In this document: in pieces, positions 1-13,579 of the stretch
How positions within the stretch are numbered: position 1 is the stretch's first letter
Layout of the letters: every line of letters begins with the position of its first letter
Source: Anticarsia gemmatalis
Lineage: Eukaryota; Arthropoda; Insecta; Lepidoptera; Erebidae
Length of the DNA: 64,000 nucleotides
Reading direction: 5' to 3'
Assembly: GCF_050436995.1 (NCBI RefSeq)
Contig: NC_134757.1
Span: 3,856,501-3,920,500 of the forward strand
Position numbers and translations under genes: made by a program
The notes under the pieces: generated by a model
The model's input: the letters and a program-made list of their open reading frames with translations, nothing else
Told to the model about the DNA's origin: nothing
The model's database searches: none

Positions 1-682
1 CCTTCAATTTAATTTTCGATGATTATTACAATTCAAAATTATTTTTAATAAGGCAAATTACATCAATAAAGTATTCAATTAAAATAATACCTACTCAATA
101 TACGTTTAAACTAATTAAAGCCTTATTGAACAAAACACCACGTGAACGAGTACAGCCCAAAGATCGATCCACTACCTGTTGGCTTTTTTTGTCAAAGGTC
201 CATTCGTCGGGTCGAGCCAGTGCTCGCGCGCACCTCGGCACGGTCGCGCGCCTCCACGTCCGCTTCAACAAAAACCTCCATTGAAAACTTTACGTGCTAC
301 CCTATAAATTTCATTACCGTATTCGCGAAACAAGATCACCCCACTAATTTGAATTTTGTCTGAACAAAAGACATAAACGCGTTCAAGTTTTGTGTTGTTT
401 TTAATATGTGGTGGTTTTACTAACTGTTTTCGGATTTTATGGTGGTAATATAAACAGTTTTGGACGTTTTGAACTTGTGAGGTTAGGGTTGTGAACTGTG
501 ACGTTATTTTATATGAAAATAAAACTTGTGGATAACCTTTTGAGTGTGAATTGACACGATAATACAGTGATTTCAAACTTTTATTAATTCGTTTGTGACT
601 TATAAACAAAAAGTGCTTGTATATTTAGTGTAAGATAATTTTGTTTCATATGCCTATGTTGTGAACATTGTGATTTACTGTA
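1..682 (+). promoter_or_regulatory. Presumed promoter and 5' leader of the SAM-domain gene
   Basis: There is no coding exon here. A CpG-rich patch at about 205-275 (gtcgagccagtgctcgcgcg and on) stands out from AT-rich flanks and is the likeliest promoter or leader segment. No TATA box at a clear spacing or certain initiator could be fixed. A four-codon upstream ORF (650-664, ATG CCT ATG TTG TGA) precedes the start codon by 18 bases and would lie in the leader if transcription begins upstream. An open frame from 142 to 363 has no homology I recognise. Confidence 0.4.
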
Positions 683-791
683 ATGTACTTGAAAATGTAT
701 ATTAAATCGGAGAGGTTCTACCAACAGCCCGACAATCAGGCTTTGAAGGAAGACAGGTGCTTCTCGGACTATGAAGAGGAGTTAGATGATC
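683..791 (+). CDS. Exon 1 of a SAM-domain, CtBP-motif transcriptional regulator (N-terminus)
   Basis: Codes residues 1-36 plus one base of residue 37. The start is the ATG at 683-685, with a G at -3 and an in-frame TGA at 671-673, so no upstream in-frame start exists unless a further 5' exon is spliced in. The peptide begins MYLKMYIKSERFYQQ and ends in an acidic tail (SDYEEELDD). IKSE (residues 7-10) fits the SUMO consensus (hydrophobic-K-x-E), and exon 2 has a second such site. The donor is C|gtgagt at 791/792, phase 1. The exon is 18.7 kb from the next one, typical of developmental regulators. It is assigned to the gene because the phase-1 end fits exon 2 exactly, without a stop. The product is inferred from later exons; nothing diagnostic is in this one. 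Confidence 0.75.
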
Positions 792-2160
792 GTGAGTAGC
801 ATTTATAATAGGTACTAACAATATTTTAAGCTATAAAACTATACGCTATAGAAATAATATATACGGATAATACTAGTGATACAGTTTCAACATTGAAATG
901 TTATAGTTTTATTAGCTTACGTAGCCTCGTCTGTTACATTAAAGTGTATCACTAATACGTTAAATATTAATTAACCTTCTAAAGCTATTTAGTTATTTAT
1001 AATGCATTAAAGCTTACAAGAATACTGACTTAGCAAATTAACTATATTATTATAAAGTTTAAACATTGTGCAATTTAGCAAGTCTAATACTTTACTATTT
1101 ATTCTAAGCTAAAATACTAAAATATTTATAAGAAACTTATAACAAATTAATACGGTCTTAAACGCTATAGGGTAGTAATCAAATCTATTATTTTTCATTA
1201 CACTCAAGAGCACATCGTAACGAGCGCGCGTTGATGTCTTCTGTTCGAAAGATGTGTTACCGACGGAACGGATACCCGGGCTTGTTATGCGTTTATTTAC
1301 TTTAGTATTCATTATATAGTTTAACTACATATCAATATTCTTCAGGAAGAATATTAAATTGTATATAAGATCTATGGAAACGGAGTTTTTAAATTAAATT
1401 TATTGATTTCCCCAAAACAATTTTGTTCAACCCACAGGTGTTGCAAATTCATATTTGTCTACTTGTATGTACATTTTTGTATGAGTGTCTGTATAACTAT
1501 TGGCCATTATTTTGCTTCCGTATTGACTACGATTTAATCAAGCTCTACTTAGCCAGTTCAAACTTAAGCTTTCCTAATACAATGAGACCACCTAACCTTT
1601 TATTCTACAATTCTTAAACACGCATTATTACACTACACAGAAGGATTTAAACAACAATTACTTTAAAAAGGCACGTAACCAAATCCGTAAGACTTTCGAA
1701 TTTAATACACAATCAGGTAAACTTTCAAATCCCAATGGTCAACCCTTATCCGAGGAAGCGTACAAAGGGTCCACTGGACCCCGCCAATTAGAGACAAAGA
1801 AATGCACAGGTACTAAAGACCCGTAGAGATTAGTTCAAGGGTTTTGCTAGACAATACGGTCAATTGTTTGCGAGATTTCGATTTCCTGTCCGGTCTGTGG
1901 GACCCACCACAAAGCTAAACTTATAAGCTTTAATATTCCATATTCTAAATTCTATTATTTAGAACTTAGTTCATCTAATAACAACAATTTAACCCAAAAA
2001 TTTATTATTTAATACAAACTACAAATTTTAGGTGCTTGCAGCTACTTCTTTTTATTTATTGGTCAATTGTCGATCAATGTAAAGTTTCTTAGTCACTACT
2101 AGTCTATGTAAAATAAACTGAGTGTTTTGACAGCCAAATGGTCTAACCTTAATATAGGCA

Positions 2161-2210
2161 TAATAATTATATTTAAGTATAGACGTAATAATTATATTTT
2201 AGTATAGACC
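2161..2210. repeat. Two-copy 25-bp tandem repeat
   Basis: Two head-to-tail copies of a 25-bp AT-rich unit beginning taataattatattt and ending agtatagac; the copies differ at two positions (one internal, plus the final base). Likely a small local duplication. Confidence 0.8.
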
Positions 2211-2882
2211 GAATAGTGTACTGGTGGTTGACTCTAATTTGAACACATGAAACAAAATCAGTAATTAAAGAGAAAAGTGAAAGAAAAAAGATAGCAATCT
2301 TAAACTTACAACCCGATTATAATACTCTACATTATAAAATAGAAATGCACATACCACTTTTATAACGCAGTCGGTAAAGTAATACATAAGATAAGCATCT
2401 ACACCTACTTAGTGTACGCGGTTATTCGTATTCATAATGAATTGTAAACATATGCGCATGCGCACCGCTACTCATGTTCTGACTTCTGACCAGCTTGTAT
2501 TAAAATATATGTATGACTGTATGTAAGTACATATGTATTGCTATGTATGAGTACTATGAAAGAGGATTTATTTTATTACTTACAGATTCGTGTTGTGCAG
2601 TTATTTGTTGATAATTTAATGATTTTTTTTCTCGATTACCTATGAAAATGAACTTGCCTTTCTATTCTATTCTAAAGATATCGTTAATATGATTTGTGTT
2701 TCGCCATATTTTACCCTAAACCCTAAACTTCTCATAAGAAGAGGCAATAATTTGATTGGTCTCACTTTAAAAATATATTTTATATCTATTATATGTATAT
2801 TGTTGCCAGTTTATTTAAGTGACACAAAAAGTGTAAATGAAACTATTATTAAATCTATGCAGTTTGCGATGGCACACATTGT

Positions 2883-2920
2883 ATTAGGCGTACAACTTTT
2901 TCCAAAGTTGTACGTCTAAT
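2883..2920. repeat. Short perfect-type hairpin, 17-bp stem, 4-nt loop
   Basis: The left arm attaggcgtacaacttt is followed by loop ttcc and the matching right arm aaagttgtacgtctaat. One position is a G-T wobble or mismatch. The very tight loop suggests a foldback relic of a mobile element; it is not a typical terminator context in a eukaryotic intron. Confidence 0.7.
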
Positions 2921-4077
2921 AACGTCTAGTTATTTAAACCAATACAATAATACAATCAAAAAAACCCACCGCCCCTTAACGTAATTCACCTTACACTATT
3001 ATATTCTAAACTATTACGAATTGGCTTCAACGACAACGTACTCATACACCCTCATACAAACCTTCAACTATTATTCTTCAATATTAAACAGGAATGAACA
3101 TGAATATCCATTCTACCTTGCATTGCTTGACGTTTCAACGCACGTTGAACTACCATGATCGAAAACTTTTGCTTCAAATGACACCAGAAATACCCAATTT
3201 TTTTTGCTTTTTTTTGCAAATTCTCCGAACAGGAGTACCTGATGTTTGAAATTTAAAAAGCAGGTACGTTTACCTGTACATTTTTTTTTAAATGGGCACG
3301 AAATCGCGACAATGCGGGCAACGGTCATAGTTTGGGATAAGTGCAAGAGTGGAACAATGAAACGAGATGTATTGTTAGCAGATTGAATCGTAAAGGCTTT
3401 TGGGCAATGAGTCATGCTGTTTAGATGTTTCTAGTATGTACTCTGGTGTAGGTTTGAAATTAAAATTCTTGATAATTGTGTTGCAGTCATAATTCTATCG
3501 TTACGGTTCATAATTTTGTTTGTGACAGAAAGTTTGTTTAACATCGACAAATTTTACTTTGCTTTTTTCAAAGTTTTAAACAATCTACACTCGTCCTAAG
3601 GAGTATACTGGGTTTTATTAACGGTTAAGATTATATTTAGTTTCCCGGAGTACTCTTTTCACGTCTGTGTTTTTTATACCCAAACTTCCTTGCAACATAA
3701 TATTAAGCCATGTCTGATACGGAAGATACTAATAAGAAGAGCATTTACAATAATTGATCTAGTAACCCCTAAATATCGATAACATTATTTCGTTTCAATC
3801 AAATCAGTTTCAATACAAAACTAATTATTTCAACAAAGACACGCAAATCGATGCAATAAAATCCGTTTAAAATATTAAAAACATCATCATGAGCAATAAA
3901 TTGTAAAAAATAAAGTAAATGATAATTTATTTAATTATCAAATCGTTGATGTATCAATCTAGAGGACGAGTTGAATAACGTCATAAGTGCAAATTATTGC
4001 AAGTTAATGTGAATACGATCATAAATAATTATGACATATTGCTACCAAGTTCAAGAGTGTACAAGAATTTAAGAACT

Positions 4078-4232
4078 AGCTAACCCGCACGGTTTCGCTC
4101 GGGAATATACTTTCAACATCTTTTGAATTTCTTTTTTTGATGTTGACAAAAAGTAGTCAGTATAATGATAATAGATCAAGTCTCTAAAAATCGTTTGTTA
4201 TAGCCGTAGAAGCGTAACAGACAGACATATAC
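4078..4232 (+). mobile_element. Degenerate retroposon relic (pre-tail region)
   Basis: Carries the lepidopteran signature 'agctaacccgcacggtttcg' and, about 130 bp later, 'gtaacagacagacatat', the same order as in the better-preserved copies at 38465-38690 and 44498-44675. It has no coding potential. Confidence 0.5.
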
Positions 4233-5474
4233 ATCAAATCTTATAACTCTCAATTAATGTAATTGCAAAACCATTTCATATATTTAATCATTATCGAAGT
4301 AAGTACACAAAAAAGCAACACTAAAGTACCATCATAATTATAATTAATGTTCCAATTGCAACTCAAAACCCAAAATAATTTTTAAATTTTGAAAAAAAGA
4401 AACCCATTAATATTTTTTTTTAATATACAACCTCACAAAACGGTGAAGGGTAGAAGGGCAAAGGGTCGATAGAATGTCAAAAAAATCTCATTCGTCTTTA
4501 TTATACCTATTTGAATTTATAATACAATATTTTACCTCAAAAATCATCAATTTTATCATCACTCACGTGCATTTTGTTTTTCTAGAAGGTGACACTAATT
4601 AACCCGGCTACCGAGGCAAAAAGGTTTATCTTTTGTATTTTATATGAAATGAAAATGAAATAAAAATTACACGTGATCTGTGACTAAAATTACAAGGGTC
4701 GTTTGGTAAAATAAACAATCAAAGAAAACTATTAAAAAAAGTAATATGATTTGAAATGTAACTTTTTAAAAATAATTTTGTTAGGACGGTCCAAGAAAGT
4801 ATCGTAATATGGATGTAGCTTACGATAACACACAAACATACGATATTATGGGTAGATTTTTGAAATTCGATTGTTCCCTTAAAGTACAATAAATAACATA
4901 TTAGCAAAAATATTAATGTACTTTTTAACACTCTACTCTTCATTATAAAACTGCATTTGTGTGCAGTAGGTTGCATAGACGGGAATTTCCACTAATATTG
5001 GGATTTACCTTAGTAGGTGTACAATACAAGCATATTCGCGTAAATTCCCACTTACATATGGTTGAAAAATATCATCCTTGAGACTCTGTTATCATAATTC
5101 TTAAGTCTTGATCCGTATATATCTATTTCTTAAAGACTCACCCATAAAACATTAATGATAAAATTCAATTTCTACAAACGAATACTATTTCATACATATG
5201 TACATTAAAGTCACGCCTTTTGTCCATAGGGGTATTTAGAGATCAGAGAAATAATACTATACGTTCTGTAAAAAAATCTAATCAAACTACAGTAATAATA
5301 TATATTCTACAATAAAATCAGTACGGTTACCACTCATTGCACCACATGCAAACAAAAAAACAATTTAACAAAACAACAATTCTCAACGGGGAAAATATTC
5401 TATTAAACAAAACTCATTATCCTTTAAACATAAAACTTTAATACTCGTATATATGTAAATATACGCGTAAAAAT

Positions 5475-5572
5475 AGTCGGCAGTCAAGGTGAGGGTCTCA
5501 GTGGCAGGGGTCGAGAGATGAGCGTTGATTCATTCCGGCCAAAGGTTCAACACCTCTGACATTTACTACGTA
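5475..5572 (+). mobile_element. tRNA-like SINE relic, copy 1
   Basis: Shares with 6090-6205 the blocks aaggtgagggt, gttgattca, ccggccaaaggtt and acctctgacattt in the same order. The pair lies about 600 bp apart. It is decayed, with no clear target duplication. Confidence 0.55.
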
Positions 5573-6089
5573 ATCGGTTAACGGTAGTGCCATATAGTAT
5601 GCAGTGATTTCAACTCGTGAAATTATTGAGGCAGTTTTTGGGTATTATGAGTAAAATTACAAATGAAATTAAATTTCAAATAATAGAAAAACAACAGTTA
5701 GGATGGCATTTTTTTATTAAAATTGAATCTCAAAGTGTAAATTGCAAAACATGTAAAAGCGAGATATTTAGTTATTTATAAGTTTATAACAAGTCTGTTT
5801 TATTTGAACTATAATGAAACAGCAACAAACAGATTATATTTTGAGTTCCTTGTTACAGGACGAGGCTTATGAAACATTGAACCTTAAAATTGTAACATAT
5901 GGGTGCAGTTAGATATTAAATTCAAATTAACATTTTAAAGACGCTCTTCAACGACTCTTCTTCGACTATTATCAACAAAACATTTATCGTAAAATTTTAA
6001 ACAGTTTTTTTAAGTGTGAGAGATCAGAACCGCGCCATTAACATATTATACACTAAATACAAAATTGTGTACTTTGTACCAAGTGATCA

Positions 6090-6205
6090 GTGGAGTGCCA
6101 AGGCGAGGGTCAAGGTGAAACAGGTCGTGGGACGCGGGTTCGACGCCTGTTGATTCACAGCCGGTCGAAGGTGGCCAACCTCTGACATTTCAACGTGAAA
6201 CGTCA
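6090..6205 (+). mobile_element. tRNA-like SINE relic, copy 2
   Basis: Matches copy 1 (5475-5572) block by block. Contains gggttcgacgcct, close to the RNA polymerase III B-box consensus (GGTTCGANTCC), supporting a tRNA-derived SINE. Confidence 0.55.
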
Positions 6206-7446
6206 TACGAACATGAATAAACACTAATTTGTATGAAAGGTAGCGTTTATTTGCAACTAGATGTCGGCGGTATAAAAAGTTCAAAACGACCTTTTATCTG
6301 ATCAGGGTTTGATTATGGGAAGAAAATACTAATGTCTGATTCCAAATCCACACTATACATATGTATATTTATATTTTTGGTGTTCTATAATTTGGCGAGC
6401 AGTTTAGCCCAGGAGGCGCAACAGACAGACTTTTGCATTTAAAATATTAGTAAGCATAGTACGAATTTGAAATGTTATGCGATTCATGTCATTGTCGCGA
6501 TGTTATGCTTTAGTGTTTCTTCAAGTCCACACTTCAAATCTACTTTAATACAAATAAAAATAGTGAAGGTGTTTAATATTTTATGTAATTGAAAACAGCC
6601 AGCAGCAGTCAAATGCATAAGCCCGTAGTTCAAATTCAATTGTGTTTCCACCAGCTACGAACCTTGCAAGGTACCAAGGTAACCTTTACTAAGTTTCTGA
6701 GGGTATAGTAATTTGTTACACAACTACAAGATAAATTTCTGTATGTTTCCTCTAAGTTGTTAGTGATTTAATGATAATATGTAGTAAATGAAGTCTATTC
6801 ATATGTAAACAAGGTCTGATAGTCATCTGAGTATAAACTTGTAAAAGACTTGTAGTAATAAAAGCTTTAAGTATCAGTTATTTGTATTTTGTCGCTAATT
6901 TGTTATTTGAAAAATTGTAAACGGCAGTTGGGAGAAGTATTGTAAACTAATTCCACCTATTTCTCATTTTTACTTCCATTTTTAACCTAAAGGATTATTA
7001 TTATTTGAATCTTTGTAATTTTGTAGCAAATCTTAATCACTAAAGTTTTTTTGTTATCTGATTACTTTTTAACCCGATTTTTTAAAATGTTTTTTGTTAA
7101 ATTCATATGCATCTTTATTCCAAATTGATTTATCAGATGATGGAAAAATCGGACGTTATTCAACCTCTATGAAAACACTTGTATTGTATTTCTTCACTTC
7201 GACTTATCTCTTAAGAAATATATAGCTTATAACATTTCTATGGAGAACCAAACACAGCTTGTAACCTAAAAGTAATTCATTTTTTGGCTTATTTTGGACA
7301 TACCTAAAGATAATTTGAACCAAAACATTCACGTGCCAACTCAGTTGAAGTAACAAACCTTACACGAGTTATAATTCTCACACGTGAACTTCATTTTGAA
7401 CTCAAACGTGTCAAATATCAGCTATTCGCTAAACAGGCAAGCAACG

Positions 7447-7680
7447 GTGCGTTAGGCTGGCGACACACCGCCGCGCATACAAACGTAAGGCCGGCGTCAC
7501 ACAGGTCGCCGGTTCGAATGCAAATACAGGTTAATTGCGGATTCAGAACGACCCCGCCTTAGAAAACGAAGACATGAGCGGAATTTTAACTTGAAGACAC
7601 TTTTTGTATGTATTAAGTTTTGGCTTGCGGATGTCGCATTTTAATATCGTGGTTCAGCCTTTAGAGATAAGCAGTAAGGT
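7447..7680. mobile_element. GC-rich transposon-like patch
   Basis: Two related 17-mers, ttaggctggcgacacac (7452-7468) and taaggccggcgtcacac (7486-7502), lie in direct order. The segment ends near 7665 with a cagcctttag terminus resembling their complement. It resembles the ends of the 360-bp MITE at 48213-48572. Boundaries are uncertain. Confidence 0.35.
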
Positions 7681-10408
7681 ACTTCTACTTACTATTTTAT
7701 ATTTGTATTCTTTTACCGATTGATTATATCACAATAACAAATATTTGCGCCTCGATATGTTACATATTAAAGGCAAATCTTAAAAAATAAGATTAGACTA
7801 GAAGACTAGAAAACTTAGTTTGTAACGACAGCTAGACTTAATCAAGTTAAATCAAATCGAAATATATTCATTTAAACCTTCAAAAAATCCATATTTTGAG
7901 CTGGATTCTACTCTAACCATAACTAAAGCTATTTTCTTTTAAATTTTAGGTAATAAATCTCACCAATTCAACAACCCATGTTGACATTTGCCATGCAAAC
8001 ATATCACTTGACAAAGCATACCGCCAGATGGCACACCTAACCGTACATTTTTTCTCACGCCGATATTACCTATTCATAAATTCAGTCTCAACATTATTTA
8101 ATAACTCCTCTCTGTATGGACGTCGCAATTGGGAGGCCATACATATGCTAGCACACGGGTGCACTCACTCATGCGGTCGAGAGGTCGGCCCTCAGAGCGG
8201 AGGCAAATGTTTTTCCTCTGGGCACAAACGTTTGGTCACACGTCAAGGGCACTCCTTATTAAGGGCCTAGTGATGTAGTGATGTTAGCTATCGATATTTT
8301 CGTTGCCTAATAGCTGTAGTATGATTTAGTTATGATTCCTATATGAATTTTTCTTTTCTCTTTTGAAGCATTTTTATGTTTTCTGTTCGTCTCGGTGTAT
8401 TTTACTTCTTATACAATTGATGTTGTTAAATTATATTAATGTATTCATACAATTTCAAAGTACTTAGAATCCTTACTAGAAAAACTAAGGTTGATTACTA
8501 TATTTATCCATAATCAAAAAAAATTAAAGAACACAGATCCTTTCGTTTGTTAAAATGTAGACGTAAATCCACTTGTCTTAACATATCGATACTTGCTACC
8601 ATCTAATACCCGACTCTATCCCACCTTACGGGGAATCTTAACGACGCTAACAATTTAGCGTCAAGCAGGTGACGTTGGCTCAAATGTTTGTGTTATGTTA
8701 CATTAGTTTTGTGTGCACGACTGTACAGAACGGCGATAGAGTAATATGGGTACATGTTTAAGGAACCTGTTGAAGCACTTCAAATGTTTTGGAAATAGGA
8801 AAACAAAAACATTTTGTGTTGTTTGAGTCAGTAGATTGTTTTGTTGATTCTTTGGAAAGGATTGTTTTACTTACACTTTGAGACACTTTGAGTCTATTTT
8901 GGAAAAGTAATTTGTGTATTTACTATCCAGAATTGTCAGATTTTTACTAAATAGTTCTCCTAAATCCTAATAATACAAGGATAAATTAATATAGGTTGGG
9001 TTTCGAATATTAGAGCCAATTCTTTTTATACTGCAGGTACCAGATAGTGAAGTATATATTCTTAGGTAGTTTCATCGCCTTCATTCTTTACATTACCTTT
9101 ACACTGCCTTTAAATCCACACACTAAATTACTACTACTAGTTTTCAAATAAGTCGATAAATTACTCTATTAGCAAAAATATATAATAACAATAAGTATTT
9201 TCCAAACACCAATTTATTTCGAAAAAAATCTTCCAAACTAAACTCCCAATGAGCAGGTCGCAAGGCCGCCACCGCGTCGACGCAGGTGGGTGAAGCTCAA
9301 ACAAGCAGTGTTTGCACATACGCACCGGCTGGCCCGCCCGCGTACACAAACAACAGGTGAGCTGCCTGACCTGCAAGATACGTGTTTATTGATGGAATGA
9401 GATTTTCGAGTTGAGTGTTAGAGAAGAAGGTTTGGGTTTTTGTTGACGATACATCGGAAAACAGAATAAGAGTACCATATAGCCCCATTGCAGTAAGCAA
9501 AATAGATTTATCTATATATCTTAACACTCGTATCCATGATAAATATATTGCTCGTTTCCATATTTTTGAAACCAAGCATAATTCAGTTGTTTATCAGTTT
9601 TCAAAAATATTATAATGAAGTTTTAAAATTGAAATGATGTCAAAATTGTACATAATACAGCCAAAAAAATTTGCAGGCAACCTGTAAACTACACTAATGT
9701 TGTAATGTATAGTTAGTATGGTAAAAATACAAACTTTGCTCGATATCTTCGGTTAGATGATCTATTGAAACCAATTTAAATGATTTGTTATTAACTTTCA
9801 GAGCAAAGTTCATACGGTTTTTCTATAATACATTAATGGGTATCGATTAATTTAAGATCACGTATTAAATGGTAAATGGTCCACAGGTGTCGTTATACAT
9901 TATTATATTAATGTCTAACTTAACTATTATTTATAATATTTCATTTATAACTAAAATGTTAGTTCACATAAATATGATAAAATGATTCAATTGATTAGGG
10001 GAAAGACCAAAAATTCAAAGTACACACACGTTCTCCCCATATATTTTAATTTATTGCCAACATTTTTCTATAAAATTGAGTTACTAAAATATCTCACGAA
10101 ATCGATGTTATATATCGATTAATTATCGCTTTGAAATTCGCAAAGAATATTAGAAATATGTGATTTATTGAAGAATGTTTATGCAAACAGATTAATTGGA
10201 TAATAGTCTAACCTGTAAATCAAATGGAAGACCAATTTACAATGTATTAATAATATTTAAAAGCTGGTAAAACCGTGCTTACATAAACACGAAATACTGT
10301 CTGTCTGTCTGCCAGTCTGATACGCTTTTACGACTAAACTACGGAACCCATTTTTCTATTTTTTTGGGAATTACTCTTGGAGTGAAGGAAGTGGGAGATG
10401 AAACTTTG

Positions 10409-10525
10409 ACCCCCGGTTTCTGAGGTACATTTAGCGGCAGTTTAACTATTCAATAGCATTAAAACTATACAAAAAACGCAATTGAATAGATAAACTACCG
10501 CTAAATGTACTCAGAAACCGGGGGT
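10409..10525. mobile_element. Foldback (MITE-like) element, about 45-bp arms
   Basis: The left arm (10409-10454, starting acccccggtttctgag) and right arm (10481-10525, ending ctcagaaaccgggggt) are near-perfect inverted repeats around a 26-bp spacer. The arms differ by one inserted G and two substitutions. Both contain acatttagcgg / ccgctaaatgt. A ctgtctgtctgtctg microsatellite and retroposon-like sequence lie just upstream (10299-10370). Confidence 0.75.
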
Positions 10526-12576
10526 GAGTGAGTAAAGCCTGGTGGATCAAGTAGTATTTATGTATATACTACCATAAATATAACCTTTTATTTATAAACC
10601 AATGAATTATTAATGAACAATGACGTATCAACGAGTATATGACGCATTTCAATACTCCGCTTGGATGCACAAGTCTTGTCACATTAAAGATCGTGAAGTG
10701 TCAACCCTAACTCATGGGAGGTCACGTGTTTACCCCACCCACGCTGAGACGCGTGTGGCGGACTAGGGATGGCACGTTGACAACTAGTTGTTACTTACAT
10801 ATACTTCATTATTATTTCAAAGTTATTTAATGACCATTGTTGTTTATAGAAATGATTGATGATGAATTGAAAGTCCTTGATGTAAATCCAAGAAAATATT
10901 AAGTTGAGTTACAGATGAGTTGTACTGTAATCCTGACTTCGATTTCATATAAAATTGTTTCTTTTTCAAAATACACCTTACCGTATTTTTTATTTATTCG
11001 GCCGCTATGCATAAAAAATCACACTGATATTTATTACTTCATAACAAAGAGTAACTGCAGATTAAATAAACATATAAAATCCAGGGCGAATTTTCAATTC
11101 GTTACATTTTAGCAACACTGCAAATTGTCCTAGCAGCCCTGACTGCAACGACCCGGACACGACACGTCTCCGACATTCCACTAACAGTCGTACTGTTGAT
11201 TTTGTACCAGTGCCTCGAATTACGATGTCATAACGTCTATGTAATGTATTAAATAAATACACAGAGTATTTTCCTTTATGATTTGTGTGGACATCTGATC
11301 GATGTGTTTTCTTACCATGTTTGGTTTAGCTGTTGCCGTTTATTGAACTAATTTTGTACTGGTATTAAGAAATGAAAATTTTGGTTAGGGATATCTAAAT
11401 TGATAATTTTTTCTCTGAAAATTTTGCAATTTAAGTACTTTTGATTGGTGAGGAATAAATAACATGAAACTGAAAAACCGTTTCAAAATTCTGTGTAAAG
11501 AAAATAGCTAGTTATTTTTTTCTTATTCTTTTTCCACCATTTGCTACTTAAAAGTATCCAAAGCGAGTAAAAAAAACATTGATGTTTCTTAGATAAAAAT
11601 ACTATGTCTAATTTATTATTCCAGCTATGAATCTATTTAGCGAAACTCAACTGTCAGTCAGACAGAAAAACCAAAGAATCAAAGTTTCAATGATTTTTTT
11701 CTATAGCAGTTGAATTTTCAAATAAAGTGAGTATATTTGTCCCCACCGCGTCTAATAAAGCAAATATTAATTACGGAGCTTACACGCCCGTTAGTTTGTT
11801 CTAAGGCTCTTCATTTCGCCGAACTGGCTTCGGTTCACCTGCTTCAAGCTCTTCACTTCTGTCAACAGCCGTCTGAGGCGAACTCTGTTTGAACAACGTA
11901 AAACATCTTCAACTTGCCATGAGTTAGGAATTATTGGATGAGGCACTTCGGTGAAGGCATGCACTATACATGTATTGTGGGTGGTTTTAAGACTAATTTT
12001 GTTGGAAAAAGAAGTTGTATCTGTCAAAGTGGATAAAGTTGTGCCCGAACTGTAAAATGGCTACTGTCAATGTATTTACTTTAGCAAAATTTTTGTGATA
12101 AATTATATCGTTTAAAAAAAAAGGCGAAAGATTTATGCGTTTTGAAGGGAAACCAGAGTTAAATTATATCGTTTAAAAAAATATATTTTATGCAACATTA
12201 ATTTTTATATAAGTAAGTATTTTTCGTAAGTCTAATTACAATAACAAAAAACTTAAATGTTAATAACAAGAGTTGTTTACTTAAAATACAATTATACGTA
12301 TTTTTTCACTACTGCTGTTTTTTTTTAAAAAGAATTATACATTTTTCTTTAATTTCAAAAATGATCACCGCATCTAAAATCTGGCTTCAAAATGATTTCT
12401 ATCCCCACTAAACTAGAAACAGAACCATTAAGAGCAATAAGACCGTGTAAATTTTCAAAATTACATCACTCGCTGCAGCATATCAACTACCTTTAATCTT
12501 TTTAACCAACTGCCACATCACTTCCTTCGCAGTTCCCTCAGTCGATAATCACGTAGTCGCGAGCACATATTTGTGA

Positions 12577-12665
12577 ACGGTACCGATCACTTAGGCAGGT
12601 CTGCGTGTTACAACGGTACCTTATTTGACGACTGCTGACCCTACCAGTACCGTCAGCACGGTACC
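12577..12665. promoter_or_regulatory. Cluster of three ACGGTACC octamers
   Basis: Exact octamers at 12577-12584, 12613-12620 and 12658-12665, plus the partial inverted form cagtaccg at 12645-12652. Such density within 90 bp is unexpected by chance in AT-rich intron sequence and could mark a transcription factor cluster in intron 1. Function is unknown. Confidence 0.35.
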
Positions 12666-12716
12666 AACCAGCAAATTAGCGACGCACACGACCTGTCATA
12701 CACATTTACAATGCAA

Positions 12717-12988
12717 TGGAATGTTCTAAGTTTTCAATTTTGAGGCACAATAGATAGTTAGGGGGACTAGTATGTAATAGCTTCGTGTAGCACGATTTTC
12801 TGTAGACTAGCGACCGATGGACGCTTAAAATTACTTAAAAAATATAGTTCGTTTAAAACCCGCTAGAGGCGCTAGATTTTCTTACAAATGTTGGCGAGCT
12901 GCTCGGTTTTTGAGAGTAGTTTCCCGCGTTTCCAAATCTATGTTGGAATGTACTAAGCTTTCAATTTTAAGTCACAATAGATAGTTAG
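12717..12988. repeat. 45-bp direct repeat, 41/45 identical, period 227
   Basis: Copy 1 is at 12717-12761 and copy 2 at 12944-12988, both beginning tggaatgt and ending cacaatagatagttag. The interval contains cgctagaggcgct (12861-12873), a core shared with dispersed inverted-repeat elements elsewhere. Copy 2 runs into a nested palindrome (12971-13016). Probably two elements or a partly duplicated one. Confidence 0.7.
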
Positions 12989-13016
12989 TCGAACTATCTA
13001 TTATGACTATTGTGAC
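12971..13016. repeat. Nested palindrome
   Basis: The outer arms gtcacaatag and ctattgtgac are perfect complements. The inner arms atagtt and aactat flank agtcg. Likely a transposon terminus or foldback relic. Confidence 0.6.
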
Positions 13017-13579
13017 AATGTTTACTGCTTCCTGCCTGGATGACAGTCCCAGCGTGTGCAAAGATTTCAATTTATGGAGTTTTCAGACATGGGCCCAGAA
13101 ATTGTGATTAACGCTTTTCGAAGCAATAGCAAACAATACAAAAAACATATACACACTCTACGAAAGTAAAATTCTCTATACCGCAATACCGATAACCTTT
13201 TCTTGTTACGATAAAAGCATGCCATGAAGTTTCACTCCTAAATTACTTTTTATACACAAACTACTATTATAAACGGAAAAAATACAGGCTTAATTTTTCT
13301 AAAATTCATTTACGATTTCCAAAGTACAATACTATACTAGGTTTACATTTAGAATAAATATCATACACGTATATGTCATATGTGTGTATTACATTAACCA
13401 AATCTTACACGAGATTGCAACAGGCCACCCTTAAATCAATTCACCGCTATTTCCCATCACTTGCACCACACCCAATCCTGAGGTGTCAAGTCAAACGCGT
13501 TGGGAACAATACAGGTGTTCCACGGCACATTATTGACGGCTCGGACTGCAGGTTAATTGAACCTTGTCCTACGTTTATT

